Positions 1 through 11,494 of a stretch of DNA of 64,000 bases are shown here, one piece after another. This DNA is from Symbiodinium kawagutii (Eukaryota; Sar; Dinophyceae; Suessiales; Symbiodiniaceae). The notes beneath the pieces were generated by a model. That model saw nothing but the letters and a program-made list of their open reading frames with translations, was not told the DNA's origin and made no database searches. Location: contig VSDK01024297.1 of NCBI GenBank assembly GCA_009767595.1, forward strand, positions 810,043-874,042, given 5' to 3'. Position 1 is the first letter of the stretch. The number at the start of each line of letters is the position of its first letter. The position numbers and the translations under genes were made by a program.

Positions 1-127
1 GTGTTCAACCCAAGTGCTATCAGCTTCAGGTGTCGTTGCGATCCCTGGTCAAACAAGCTGGGGCCTTTTTGCAGAATGGTCCACCTGGTATAGCCGCAAC
101 TAGCAACGTAGTATGCCAGCAAGAGAA

Positions 128-243
128 CTGGCTATGGGTCAATACAAACTAACGAACTAATGGGGGATAATCATCAACAACATGAAAAACAGCCTGGTTA
201 ATGATGGGGGAACCAGGGGTACAGGGTTTTGACCCAAAGCCAA
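128..243 (+). mobile_element. Short inverted-repeat element, family B
   Basis: The element runs from TGGCTATGGGTCA to TTTTGACCCAAAGCCA, so its ends are inverted repeats. Internal landmarks AATGGGGGATAATCATCAAC and GGGGGAACCAGGGGTACAGGG recur at 13077-13180, 31281-31383 and, reversed, at 33765-33880. It has no coding capacity and is a MITE-like dispersed element. Confidence 0.6.
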
Positions 244-682
244 CTAGGCATATAACCACAGAACTAGGGACTACTGGCCAGGATTATGGTTACCCTTTGG
301 AAAATTGACCGATGTAGCTGGTTTACCCTTTGAGACTGCTGATTTTTAACTTCCGGGTTTGTCTACCAGAGTGGAATGTCCATACAGCTAATGTGAACCG
401 GCAATAATCTACATGAGCCACTATTGAGCCAATCTTGGCCAACATTCAGCATCGTGTGGGTTGATTCATCATGATTCATCCATATCCAACGTGATGGGAC
501 GATTCACAATCATTTGTCAGTGTAGAACTGGTATTGATCATCATCAATCATTGTTAATTCTGATCCATCAACCATTGCAAACAAACCCGCTTGTTGACCA
601 TCACTATGACCATCAATGCACCGTTATCAACAATCAATCGACCATTTGGACCCGTCACTAGTTATTGTCAACCGCTGGCTAT

Positions 683-725
683 CATCATCATCAGAATCAT
701 CATCAGAATCATCAACATCATCATT

Positions 726-760
<35 letters not shown>

Positions 761-763
761 TTT
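683..763. repeat. ATC/CATCAT microsatellite
   Basis: An almost pure run of ATC triplets (strongest at about 720-760), imperfect at its left edge. It belongs to the same CCATCATC sequence class that dominates this C/A-rich stretch. Confidence 0.8.
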
Positions 764-1658
764 TACTTGTTAGCTCTCCAATACTTATCTATTAGTCAGC
801 ATTGGCCATCATCGATCGTTGTTGATAACCATATTGAAGCCTGATCTATGAATCATCATCATCATCTGTGAACCATCATCATCCTTGAACCATTGCAATC
901 AATGAGCTATCTATGATGGTTCAATTATTCATCATCTCCGAACCACTGTCATCAGTTCATTGCCAACATCAACCACCCATTTCCTATTTGGAAGCGTCGG
1001 TATTCAGTATCAACCATCAAACATCTATTAACCCAGCAGCCACCTGTTGGTAAACCATGAGTCAACCACTATTGTTAATAAACCTATTAAAACATCTCCG
1101 AGCCATCTATGAACCATCTATCAACCATTTGCTTGCAAGCAAGAATCATATTCGCCCCTGAAAAGCATTTGTGAACCATCAATTGCTCAGCAGTAGCCAC
1201 AATTAAACCTTCCGCATCATCAGCTCACCATCCACAAACTCTAGTGGCCATCTATCAGCCATCTATCAACTATCTTTAAGCTGATCACCTTCATCATGAT
1301 TCATCTTTCATTAACCATCCATCCATCATTAACAACATGGATCAACCATCATCAGCCATGCAATTATTCTTAAAGCAATTTACTAATCACATGTGAACCA
1401 TATTTCAAGCCATTTTTAAACATACATTTTCCATTGTAAACCAGATTTCAATCCATTGTTAGCCATACAGTATGTTCCCACTATCAACCATATGTCAACC
1501 ATATATTCACCATATATTCCGTACGATTTACCACATTTTTACCACATGGTTAACATATATGATCACCATATTCACCATATATTCACCATATGTTTAACCA
1601 TATATTCACTATGATTAACATCATACTGTGAACATATCTCCATTGTTAGTAGCCCCCA

Positions 1659-1719
1659 GGCATTCCCCATGCCTGCGAGGCCAGTCGCCTGGGTATCGGA
1701 CCAGGATGGCAAGTCTTAG
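1659..1719 (+). CDS. Exon of PDZ-domain protein (PDZ 1, glycine turn)
   Basis: An AG acceptor at 1657-1658 is followed by a frame ending in RLGIGPGWQVL plus one base, then a GC donor at 1720. Joining that base to the next exon (4621) gives VLGLAGDELSNRKELEQKLE, a typical central and C-terminal PDZ arrangement (the GxxPGWxV turn, then the ELEQKL helix). The same turn recurs as RLGIQPGWRAV in the second PDZ of this gene (24793). The 5' boundary and the residues before RLGI are less certain. Earlier PDZ residues must lie upstream of the window or in an unseen exon. Confidence 0.55.
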
Positions 1720-4620
1720 GCGCCGCTGCCCATGGGTGATGGTGAGGTGATGCTTGGGTCGGGGTGAAATGGTTCATAGGTCGTGAATGAATGATGAATA
1801 TGGCGGTGCTCAATGGTGGCTAATGGTGGTGATAATTATGTGGTCAATACATGGTGATTAGATGGTGATGATGGTGATTAGATGGTGATTATAGGTTCAT
1901 AGGTGGTGAAAAGATGGTTGATGATGATTAGATGGTTGAATATGAGGTCAATGATGGTGAATATCAAGGTCTTGAATCAACTCGCCATAGATGATTAATA
2001 GATGGTGATTGAATGTCGAAAATATAGTTTAAGATTTGGTTGAATAGGTGGTTGTGCTCAATGTTGGTTTAAGCAAGCCTCACAAAAAACATTCATTCTG
2101 GCAACTTTGCCTGGCAACAAGCTTGCCGGGAAGTCTTCCAGCAAAAAGACTTGGGAACTGACCTAGCCTATAGCTACAGCACTGCGGCCGGTACTTGCAA
2201 TGCTCGCATCCGACTAGGCGACAAACGTCTGAGCGGATATGTTTTGTTCTTTCAAAAGCACTACCCAGATTTCACGGAGCAAACCAAAAATGATGATGAG
2301 CCATGGAAGGCTGCCATGAAATTGACAGGTCAGAAGTGGAAGTTCAGGTCCCGCGTCCAGCAAGCCTTGCAAACGAAATTTCTGTAGCAACTGAGCGTTT
2401 CAACACACACCGCTTTAGCAATCAAGCCTTGCAAAAGACATCCCTTTCGGGACCCGGGCATTATTTCCAAGGACAGCCAGCCTGGGGCAGCCTATTGCGT
2501 TTGCACCAACAACTGCAACGAGAATGCTTCAAGAGCAATGCGGCCACCGCCTGCTGAAGTGTCCCAAGTGGAGGAAGAAGCTGCAGCACCAGCAGCGCCA
2601 GCAGAAGCTGTGGTGGCTGACACAGCTCGGTGAGGAACCCAACTCCAGAGGTAGCACAAAGCACTGACCAGGAACGACATCCTTCGCAAGATCTTCAGGG
2701 AGCGCAGCGCCTTTCTAAAGGTTTTCTCCCACTTGGATAGCAACAAGGACAATGGGGAAGGAATAAAAGGGGCTGGCAACCCGAGTCACTGTTAAAACCG
2801 ACCAGAAGCAGAAGGCTTTGCTGGAAAAAAATACGATTCATGATGGTGAATATTTACTGGTGAATGTACGGTTGATAATTTTGAGTGTATTGCCGATAAT
2901 GCGGCAGATGTGGTGAATGTTGGTGAATATATTGTGGTCATCATGTCGAATATATGGCTAATGATGGTGGGTACATGGTTGAATGTATGGCTAATGATGG
3001 TTAGGTAATGTTTTTGAAATGGTTCGTCAATCACGGTCGATGATGTTTGATCATGGTCTGTTGATGGTTGCGAAACGTTCAATAAACATTTGATAGATGG
3101 CTGCTGGGCTGTGATCGATGTTGAAGAGATGGCACAGTGTCATTGATGGCTAGTGACTGTTGATCAATGTTAACATTGGTCAATAGTGGCCATCGGTAAT
3201 GGTTGATTAACGACGAATGGATGGTTGATCAATGATGAGGTTGATTTGTTAATGCACAGAGATTGATGGCTGATATTTGGTTTGATGCTTGATTGATATA
3301 TTTGGTTGACGGCTCATGATGGTCTGACTGCCACTGATAATGTTTGAGATGGTTGTCAATCAATGTTGCATAATGGCCAATCTATGGTTCAATGACGGTG
3401 CGCTGATGGTTGTTACCGGCAATGGTCAAGATGGGAAATAGAGTTTCTGTAGCCAACACGATTGATTAAGACTGGTACTGCTGGGAATTCACTGTATAAC
3501 AATTATTGACCTGACCCATCGCCATGAGCAACCATCACCAACCATTATTTACTAGTTTTTTAGCCACCATTATTGCTCAGTGGCTGTGAAGACCAAAAAT
3601 GACAGTGAGTAATTAATTATGGTCGATGATTTCATACAGCTGGAGGCTGGTTGATAATCATTGATTGATATTTACTGGTTGATTACCGCGGAAATTGCAT
3701 TATTGGCTTTCATGATGTGGCTATGGGCCAGTCTTAGCCATCGAAAAAAACAATAACCAACGAATACTAGTTCGAAGGCTAGCTGGTCAATGATGGCACA
3801 TGCAGGGTGAACTTACTCAGTGCCATGTTTTTCGATTTTTTGGGAAGACTAAGAAAGATGTTTCTTCATGGGTTGGTTGCCCCACTGTTCTTGGTGATCA
3901 GCGGTCTTGAATGAGCGTTGAGACATGGATGGTGTACGACTAGACCCATGTCATTGCCCCGCTCTTGGGTAAGGATAGCACTATAAACCATCATTTATGG
4001 GTCATCAGCTGCTAAGGCCCCGAATCATCAAGTTGAACGATGTTCTTGCTAATAATGACAGTCTCACGATATATACATGTTGTAAAAAGGCATTCATCTA
4101 TTTGCAATACAAATACAAGTTTGAACCGTTGCTAAGTTGCTAATCAAGCCATCTAGCTGCCAAGATTGCCAGTGAAACATCAATTAGTAGCGAACCATCC
4201 AATGAATTCGATCAACAGGATTTTGCAAGTAGCTAATGCCATGAAGCCACGTTTGCTATAGACAGCAATATTAGACACCGTTAATTACCCATAATGTTTG
4301 ATCCATTGGCCATCATTTTTTCTTCATCAAGCCATCATCAAGCCATCATCAAAGCATCACCAATTCATCATTCGTTCACCATTCTATTGTTCATCATCAT
4401 CAACCAGCACCATTAGTTTCAGCATTTTAGCCGTAAACTAACCATGGTTCAGCCACCAGGTCACCAGTTTTTGCCATGAGTTCACCATGACCCATCATGG
4501 CGAACCATTAAGCTATTGTTTCATCAAGGTTTTACCATGTGTTACCCATGAACCGACCATGAGTTAACCATCATGGGTTGCAATGAAGTGCCATCCATGA
4601 GTCGCATCACGACCTGCCAG
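1720..4620 (+). other. Intron of PDZ gene
   Basis: It starts at a GC donor. The first part is G/T-rich (GATGGTGATTAGATGGTG-like), the middle holds a non-repetitive island (2101-2790), and the last 350 bases are C/A-rich (GCCATCATCAAGCCATCATC). The two ends are therefore roughly complementary. It ends CTGCCAG before a G. Confidence 0.55.
2101..2790 (+). pseudogene. Unclassified coding-like relic in intron
   Basis: A non-repetitive island inside the G/T-rich repeats. A 2151-2387 frame contains LSGYVLFFQKHYPDF, then MKLTGQKWKF, with the spacing and hydrophobic pattern of a degenerate HMG box (SxYxLF...P, then GxxWK). A second open piece, about 2662-2795, contains FLKVFSHLDSNKDNGEG, which resembles one EF-hand loop. 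Between them lies an Ala/Pro/Glu-rich piece. The three pieces are in different frames and lack a common start, so this is best read as a decayed or retroposed gene copy. The HMG and EF-hand readings are weak. Confidence 0.25.
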
Positions 4621-4680
4621 GCCTTGCCGGAGATGAGTTGAGCAACCGGAAGGAGTTGGAGCAAAAATTGGAGGCGCCAG
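4621..4680 (+). CDS. Exon of PDZ-domain protein (PDZ 1, last helix)
   Basis: A 60-nt exon between CTGCCAG and a GT donor (GTGATGG). It begins in phase 1 and reads LAGDELSNRKELEQKLEAP plus one base. It completes the PDZ 1 turn from exon 1659: the G left over from that exon plus GC makes a Gly codon. The ELEQKL segment corresponds to the last amphipathic helix of PDZ folds. The following exon should begin in phase 1 and supply the final beta strand; it was not found with certainty. Confidence 0.65.
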
Positions 4681-4744
4681 GTGATGGCATGGTGAATGTG
4701 GATGGTCAATGTGATGGTTAATGATGGCCAATGAAGGTTACGAG

Positions 4745-5566
4745 TTGTTATTAGTGAAGGTTTTTATTGAAGGCTACATTCTGGCGCAGCTACCAATGGC
4801 AACGGCGAGAGCTGTGATTGTGCATGTGGCAATCTGGGGCGCATTTGGATCGTGTGAGTCTATGTAGCACTTGGGCTGGGGTGAGGCAAGAAGCTGGCAT
4901 TCTTTGCCAATGGCAGAACCAGGGCTGGGCAGTCAGGGCATGGGACCGCAATTGGGTGCTGCGTGAGCCACCAGCCCCTTGGCCCGATGCCATTTAGAAG
5001 CCACCTGCCGCGCCTTGCAGAGCTCAGTGCCGACGGGACCTGATGATGGTATATCCAGGAAATTCCAGGAAACCTTCGAGGTTCGTTGAAGTCAGGAGTG
5101 CGCCAAGTAGCAAATATTCCGCGTGTCAAGGTTGTAGTGGAGAACTTGGGGATTGACGATGAGGGAGTGCAGCTCATGCTCCGAAGGAAGTCACACCGTC
5201 ACCGAAACGAAAAACCCCCCGAATACCTCGTGGCTGGCGGTCTGAATGCCGCTCCGGAGGTCGCTCCGAATGCAGGTTCTCTGGCTACTCCGCCGTCCAT
5301 CGTAGCATTGTTGATTGCCAATATGGCGGTTATGCAGCGGGCAATTCTCCTTCAGCAGGCCACGATGCATTCTGGCGTGCCGCACAACGAAGGCAGTTCT
5401 TTGACGTGGGCTACTCCGATGATGGAAAGAATTCGGCGCAAATTCGCGCGATTTCGCGGTGATAAGTTTCAAGTGAAAGCGGTGGAATGCCCCAAGTGTC
5501 CAGAATCTGTTGGGTCAGTACCTCAGCCACAATATGCCTCTATTTCTTGTTGTGTTGTTTGATCGC
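4745..5566 (+). other. Non-repetitive island with open frame 5081-5560
   Basis: The frame open from 5081 to a stop near 5560 encodes about 160 residues. An AG at 5079-5080 precedes it in phase 1, which would fit the end of exon 4621-4680. The product starts SLKSGVRQVANIPRVKVVVE, has a basic patch (MLRRKSHRHRNEK) and ends CPKCPESV...SCCVV. I recognise no family. It could be a real continuation of the PDZ gene by an alternative last exon, or an inserted element. The opposite strand is also open for about 100 codons, so coding is not proven. Confidence 0.25.
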
Positions 5567-6589
5567 TAACGGCTGGCTCACATTTGTTCACATCAGTATT
5601 TTCCGGGCTTCTGATGGGGTACATGAGGGTCATGTGATGGTGAACATGATGGTGGATAAAAGTTGATATAGGTCAACAATGGTTGCAATTGATGGTTTAT
5701 GTGATGCTTAGTGATGGACATTGATAGTTGATTTCATGATGATTAGTTGGGTTGCATAGCGGCCAGAAACTGTTCATATGACAGTTGGTGGTATTGGTAA
5801 GTAATGGTCAATCATGATTCCATTTAAGTAGCAACTGCTCAAAATGGTTGGTTTTTCACTAGCAATGAATTGATGGTTCAGATGGCGAGAGGTCAAACTA
5901 TAATTGGGTCAGTAATCTCCGATCGGGGTTAATCTTGGTCGATACGTATTCATTGAGAGTAAGATGGCTGTTGCAAAACAAAAACCATGGGTTCGCAATA
6001 TTGGGTAAACAACCAGGTACATAAGGGTCAATGGTTGGTAGGGATTCACATTGATGGATAACAGATTGTTGAAATCATAAGTTTTTCTTGCATGTGCATC
6101 TATAGAGACGCTGTGGCATTTGTGCGGGGTGCCTATAACGTCATGTGTTTGTATTGGTGTATCTATGTGCTGGCACGGCCATGACTATTTCGGATTTGTC
6201 ACCGGGCAAGATTGGTCTTGTTGGCCTCATGATTTTGTAGTTTTTGCAGTTCGTTCTACTTGGCATGCAGGGACTACTGTTCATCCTTTCGAAAGAAGAT
6301 GGTGTTTTCATGCGTCTTTTTGCAAATGTCAATTGCATGTGAGTGTGGAACATGTTATTTTATAAGTGCCAGATTTCTACTCTTATGGATTTTGATCAAT
6401 ATACATGTGCAGGTATGTTTGGCACAAAACGCAAAAATGTTGTATATAGCCTTGTTCACGAACATGGTGGGACGTTCTTGGTGCTCTCAGTGGATGTGAT
6501 ACTTCCTTTTTATTTCACGAAACATGATGTTTCCTTTGATATCACCTGTCGTATTTAAATACCTTTGCATATAATATGTGTTTGTTGTC

Positions 6590-6790
6590 ATTCATTTATT
6601 TAAATATACATATATATATATATATTTATTTATAAATATATTTATATATCTTTTTTTCATCATATATATTTTTATTTATATATATTTATCATATATATAT
6701 TGATTTATTTACTCATGTACTTATTTATATTTATATATTTATATATATGTATATCTTTATTTATTTTCTATATATTTATATATATAGTTG
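6590..6790. repeat. TA-rich microsatellite block
   Basis: Runs of TATATA, TTTATATA and ATTTATTT without coding potential. It sits roughly where the host intron changes from G/T-rich to A/C-rich sequence. TA blocks at 25285-25312, 38303-38350 and 42193-42305 sit in similar mid-intron positions. Confidence 0.8.
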
Positions 6791-7443
6791 TGTGCTTGGT
6801 TACTGTGGATGTTTCATATCCACAAACACACGTGGGTCCAATTTCGTTGGCTTAGATTTTTGGTTCTAGATCACAATCAATCTGGGAATGCCCATCCATC
6901 CAAAATCCCACAAGTTCTGATTGCAAGGTGGTGCCGCTGAACCAAACAGGGACCACTCGCCAAGCTTCAGCAGTGGCATCATAAACCCAACCACTAGAAC
7001 TGGTCAATTAGCAATCATGGTCAGCCCATGGGTTAATTTTATTATCTATACATGAGTGGCAGTTAACCTGTTAGTATGGATTGTGCAACCAGCGTTTAGG
7101 TATTAACTTGCTGCAAACCCATTGTGAGCCCAACTAGTGGCACTACAATCCCATTTGGGTGACCATCATGGTTGTCTAGTTGCACACAAACCCATGATGG
7201 CTACCCGGTGGTTACCTATCAAAAGCCCACTAATAGCGCAGCTAGTGGCACGATAAAACCATTGAAATAATCCCAAAGAGTCGCATTAGAAACCCAGTAT
7301 AAACCCAACTAGTGGCACTATAAGTGGTACGTGAAGCTTTTCACTTCAGCTATAAACCCATCAAAAGCCTGCTAATAATAAGCCCATTAAAATCCCCACT
7401 GTAAGCCCGGCACTACTCACCCACGATAAGTTTACTCAAATGG

Positions 7444-7542
7444 CTGTTTCTCAAAATAGGGGTGCCCATAAATCATCCATTAATAGTCATTTATAGTAAT
7501 AAACCAACCATTTTTGGGGGTTCCCCATTTTGAGAAGCCACC
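7444..7542 (+). mobile_element. Short inverted-repeat element, family A
   Basis: About 100 bp from CTGTTTCTCAAAATAGGGGTG to GGTTCCCCATTTTGAGAAGCC. The ends are inverted repeats (consensus GGTTTCTCAAAATAGGGG and its complement), and the interior reads AAATCATCCATTA...AATAAACCAACCATT. Other copies lie at 12431, 12972, 25878, 29236, 31513, 33292 and 42041. It is non-coding and MITE-like. Confidence 0.75.
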
Positions 7543-7610
7543 AAATTTTGCTACTATCCCCACTGAAAGTTTCTAACTTCAGTCATCATAAACTATGTCT
7601 CCGCCACCAG

Positions 7611-7688
7611 GTCTTCAAGGCCGAAGGCTCCCTGGGTCAGTCGATGATGTTCCAACCCACCGCCGTCACGGCCGCACGCGCCAAAGAG
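7611..7688 (+). CDS. Tentative exon of PDZ-domain protein
   Basis: The island after CGCCACCAG reads VFKAEGSLGQSMMFQPTAV then TAARAKE in phase 0. It stops before a possible GC donor and a long G-run. VFKAEG suits the last beta strand of the preceding PDZ domain, and the Ala/Arg/Glu-rich end leads naturally into the helical exon at 8939. The start phase does not match exon 4680, so an intervening exon is needed, or this reading is wrong. The 3' end is also uncertain. Confidence 0.4.
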
Positions 7689-8938
7689 GCGCGGGGCGGG
7701 GGGGGGGGGGGGGCGGGGCGCGTAGCAGCCACCCTTCCAGGGGCCCCAACAGGTTGAACGGAACCGTTTCGGATGGGTTTTTTATAGGAAAACCATGGGA
7801 TTTATGAATTTTCTATGGTGAAGTGGGATTAAACATGTGGTTGACTATGGTGAAACAGGTGGTTTCTAATGTTGAATGTTAATGGCTGATGATGGTTAAT
7901 AAGAGGTATTACCAACAATGGTGATTGAACAACTAGTGTATTAGGTGGTTTGCTGACCATTTCTTGTTTCCCTGATATTTGGGCTGGTTTGATGAACTAA
8001 TGGATAAGTCCATGAGTCCATAGTCATTTGTTGATATTGTTGGTCTTGCCAACACAAAAGTTGTATACAGGCAAGTACTCCGGCAACGTTGCATGCAAAT
8101 CCAACGCATTCGCTTCATGTGTAACAAGGTCATAAGCTGTTTGTAATCATGGAGCGAGCTACTTGCTGCAGTGTTCGCCAAAACTTGATGTTGAAAACGA
8201 CCTAATGTTTTCAATTCCAACATGATTACATCATTTTGGATCCTCTCCACCTACACTGGCCACAGAAGATACACAGGGGGGTTCCATCCATGCTGCTACC
8301 CCGAAAATCGACTCCACTTTTGGGCAAGTGATGAGGAAAACACCGGCCGGTTGAAGCTGACCCGTGGATGTGCCCATACAGTGGTGGAGAATTTACAGAT
8401 GCACAAAATATGTATTGATATATATTTGTAGAGTGAGATTAGATATTTGTATAGATAGAAATATGTTGAGATACATAAAGATAGATCTTGACTCATATTT
8501 GCTGGCTGTAGGTTGTGAAGGTGATGAACCAGCTGAAGTGATGCCTTTATAAGCATGAATGGCGAAGGCAGAAAAACATATTCTGCAAGATGTAGCCGAA
8601 GGACACTCAGCTTGTGGAAAGGACGGAAAACCCGAAAGTTGATATGCTGCACCCATTGACAAGCCACACTTTGGTACAATGGCGCAGGTAACACACCAAA
8701 GGAATTAGTGGATAAGGCACCTGTTTTCGCAAGATCCATTGTACTCTCAGTTGCCACCATGCATCATCAATCATCATTTGTGTTCCCAACTGATTCCAAA
8801 CCATCACTGTCACAAATAATTGTAAACCATGAAATGCCATGAATCATGAGCAACCATGGACCATCATCAAAAGTCCCTATCCACGTCCCCAATCATCACC
8901 ACCATGCCCCCCAATTCCACCACGTCTCCGTGCTGCAG
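7689..8938 (+). other. Intron of PDZ gene, with G-run
   Basis: It begins with a G-rich tract (7690-7720, one run of about 16 G broken only by single Cs), then G/T-rich sequence (GATGGTTAATAAGAGG). An island at 8030-8750 has short frames on both strands and no recognisable product. The end is C/A-rich (ATGAGCAACCATGGACCATCATC ... CCACGTCTCCGTGCTGCAG). The G-run could form a quadruplex or be a sequencing artefact. Confidence 0.45.
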
Positions 8939-9061
8939 TTGGGTGCAGCAAGCGCTGCAGCCACGATGCGGGAAAGAGCGGCGACCTTGGAACGCGAGGA
9001 GGAAGAAGCCAGGAGAAACATGCGCGAAGTGACCTTGGCCGCTCGGCACTATGGGCTAGCT
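8939..9061 (+). CDS. Exon of PDZ-domain protein (charged helical linker)
   Basis: A 123-nt exon, phase 0 at both ends, after GTGCTGCAG and before a GT donor (GTTGATGGGG). It encodes LGAASAAATMRERAATLERE followed by EEEARRNMREVTLAARHYG. This is an Ala/Glu/Arg-rich, strongly helix-forming segment, probably a short coiled coil that links the two PDZ domains. It continues in phase into exon 9632. Confidence 0.55.
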
Positions 9062-9631
9062 GTTGATGGGGTTTTTGATCAGGGGAAACCGTGTGGAGAA
9101 AAGCGTAGTGGTATAGATGGTGATATGATGGTGGAAGATCAATGTTTGGCCAAACCCTATGTTTTTTCCTGCGGAAAGGTTGGTCGGTATACCTAATATA
9201 GTTATCGAACAAAGCAGTTTTGCCATTTTGCTACTTGGTTTTGGGCAACGTTTGATGGATAGGAAGATCACCGGTTCCGTACTGCGGTGTCCTAGCGGAT
9301 GATTCTTTGCCCAGAAACTGGTAGTTGGGCCGTCACCTAACTTTGGGATTTGTTCAAGGGCTATCCAAACATACCAGTAGTTCCCAGACATTACCAGTAG
9401 TTCCCAAACATTTTTCCCATTGCTGTTGTAACTGGTTGCTTAATAAGATTTCTTTTGATGTGACTGAAATCTATGATTTCTGGTTTTTTGGACTCAACTA
9501 CATAAGTCGTATCATGGAATCTCTGGGAATATGAGATCAATAAATGTCTTGAATGAATATCAGATCCATATGACTTCAATCTCGGATCCAACGTCATTTA
9601 ATGGTTTCACCTGGTGCCCGTTGCCGCTAAG
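9062..9631 (+). other. Intron of PDZ gene
   Basis: A 570-nt intron from GTTGATGGGG to TTGCCGCTAAG. It is less repetitive than the others; only a short G/T-rich start (GGTGATATGATGGTGG) follows the usual pattern. A 19-bp near-repeat, ACCAGTAGTTCCCA(G/A)ACATT, occurs twice at about 9381-9412. Confidence 0.45.
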
Positions 9632-9689
9632 GAGATGGATTTGTCGCAGCCTTTGGGCATCCTCTTCAACAAGTCCCTGGCCGTCATCT
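9632..9689 (+). CDS. Exon of PDZ-domain protein (PDZ 2, first strands)
   Basis: A 58-nt exon after CGCTAAG. It reads EMDLSQPLGILFNKSLAVI plus T, then a GT donor (GTGCCG). PLGILF is the carboxylate-binding loop expected at the start of a PDZ domain (consensus GLGF or PLGxxF). The remaining T joins GT at 24793 to give Cys, followed by SQSARLGIQPGWRAVSLAG. The intron that splits this domain is 15.1 kb long because it contains the LINE. Confidence 0.65.
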
Positions 9690-10735
9690 GTGCCGAGTTG
9701 CTAACGTGCCAAGCGAATGCCATCGTTGTTGGTGACTGCCTATGTGTTGATCGCTTTGGGAATGTGCCAAGCCACAGGGTACCCCAACAATCGTTGGTTT
9801 ATAAGAGATTTCCATGAATACATGGCCATATTGAAAGTTGATCATTTTGACTCATACCCATTTATTGGCTGAGGACTTTTTTAAATTAAGAATCCAAATG
9901 GGTGACTCAAAACATGGTCAATCGTTCATCGTGTTACCGCTAAATGTTATTAAGCATTAGTGTGGACCATCTTTATTGCTAACAGCTATTGAAAAACCAT
10001 TAGCCATTGATTTGTTGCCCATTTATTTGTTGCTCAGTATTGCCAGTCACTCTTACTCGCAACTCTTTATTGGCACTATTCAAGATCTGCAAGTAAGCAA
10101 TTGTGTCGCTTATCCTTTTCTGACCATTCCGCGTTAACCACCATCAATCCATGAGAGCAGCTGAAAGGATCTGAACTGTTGCCCAATTTCAGTGACTTTT
10201 ATGGCATGTGCTGTTTGGTGATGATTCATGATGTTTAATGATCTTCATTCATCACTGAAATTACTTCGAGTGATGTCTATTTGGCGGATTTAACTCACTC
10301 AATGCTGGCTTGTGATGTTTGATGAGCTCATTGGCTGAGTCGACAAAATTGCCATCGACCGGCCAAACGACCCGTAGCCACCTTGAACAGTTGGATACAG
10401 CCCAGTTCTTTCTGCAGAAAACCAAGCTGTCCGAAAATGGTTGTACCTACCAACATCTACCAACCATCCAGTAGTAACCATTGTTCATAGGGGAACCCAC
10501 CAGCCATGGGGGTGCACCATTTTTGGACAACCGCATTTGGTTGGTCGTTGTTAGTTGCTGTTCGCTTTGCGGTACGAAGCAGACACCAATTCATACAAAT
10601 TCCTTGTTGATTAGTTACTCAGTAACCCCTATGATTGATAGCCATTGATGATGGATGATGATGGTTACCACCAGCTGAAGTATGTTTTGATATTGTCAGA
10701 CGAACGGCTAAGTTTGAGAATCCTTGTGAGAGAGA

Positions 10736-10787
10736 ATGCTGGCGCTATCAACAATAGAGTCATGCTGGCGCTATCAACAATAGAGTC
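10736..10787. repeat. 26-bp tandem duplication
   Basis: ATGCTGGCGCTATCAACAAT followed by AGAGTC is present twice head to tail with no mismatch. Perfect identity suggests a recent slip or duplication. Confidence 0.9.
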
Positions 10788-11494
10788 ATGGCCAACGGTC
10801 TTTTGGACACGTCCAAAAAGTGTTGAGAACATGGCCAATGTTTGATCTCCAGCTGATGGACAAACCACTTTTTGGACAAATAAACCACCCAAGACTCATC
10901 CAATGATGGGTGTTGGACGCATGTTCGTCCAATGTTGGATCTAATATATCACCCATGTTTGGGATGAATCACCAGCTATTAGATCCAAATCAATTGGTGA
11001 TTGGTCCAGTTGACCTGCTATTATTGGTGCTAGTGCGACAGCAGGTCCACTTGCGGTCCAACTGAACAAACTTTGATCTGCGGCAGCACTAGCACCGGGC
11101 CACTGGTCACTGAGGTTCTTGGAAGCGGATCAAGTCAGTGGAGGCCGATGGCGGAGGGCCGTGGCCACGAAGTTCGTTGCAGTTGTGGCGGGTCATGGCT
11201 GTAAGCAACCAACCTGCATGGGGGATCATAGTGATTTACAGTAGTTAATAACTAGCGATAGTGGATGATAGTTGTAAATAATCGCTTCCTACTATTACTA
11301 AACCCCCCCCCAATACAAAAAACCACCTTGGGGGTGCACTTCTGGTTTTTTTTGGTTCTGGCCAATTGTATTTTTAATTGTAACAATTGAAAAGTAAAAG
11401 GAAAACCCCATTCCCCAAGCAACCGTTCCCCCCCTATTATTAAAAACCTCTGGCTTAGGGGATGTTTAATATTAGGGTCCTGAACACCCAAGTG

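Larger units (their letters stand above)
1..1658. other. Left flank, probable intron 3' part
   Basis: No coding region is recognisable. From about 440 the + strand is C/A-rich, made of degenerate CCATCATCAACCAT and, after 1480, CACCATATATTCACC repeats. This is the pattern seen just upstream of nearly every exon in the window, so the stretch is best read as the 3' part of an intron that ends at 1658. Short open frames at 461-773 lie in these repeats and are not taken as genes. Confidence 0.55.
4681..7610 (+). other. Intron (or introns) of PDZ gene
   Basis: It starts GTGATGGCATGGTGAATG and stays G/T-rich, interrupted by a non-repetitive island (4745-5566), then a TA-rich microsatellite block (6590-6790), then A/C-rich sequence with a family A element (7444-7542). 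It ends CGCCACCAG. The phase mismatch between flanking exons suggests that a small exon for the last PDZ strand hides here. Confidence 0.45.

Noticed and set aside
461..773. Short + strand open frames rich in His/Ile
   Set aside because: They are translations of CATCATC and related repeats, without start context or protein-like composition.
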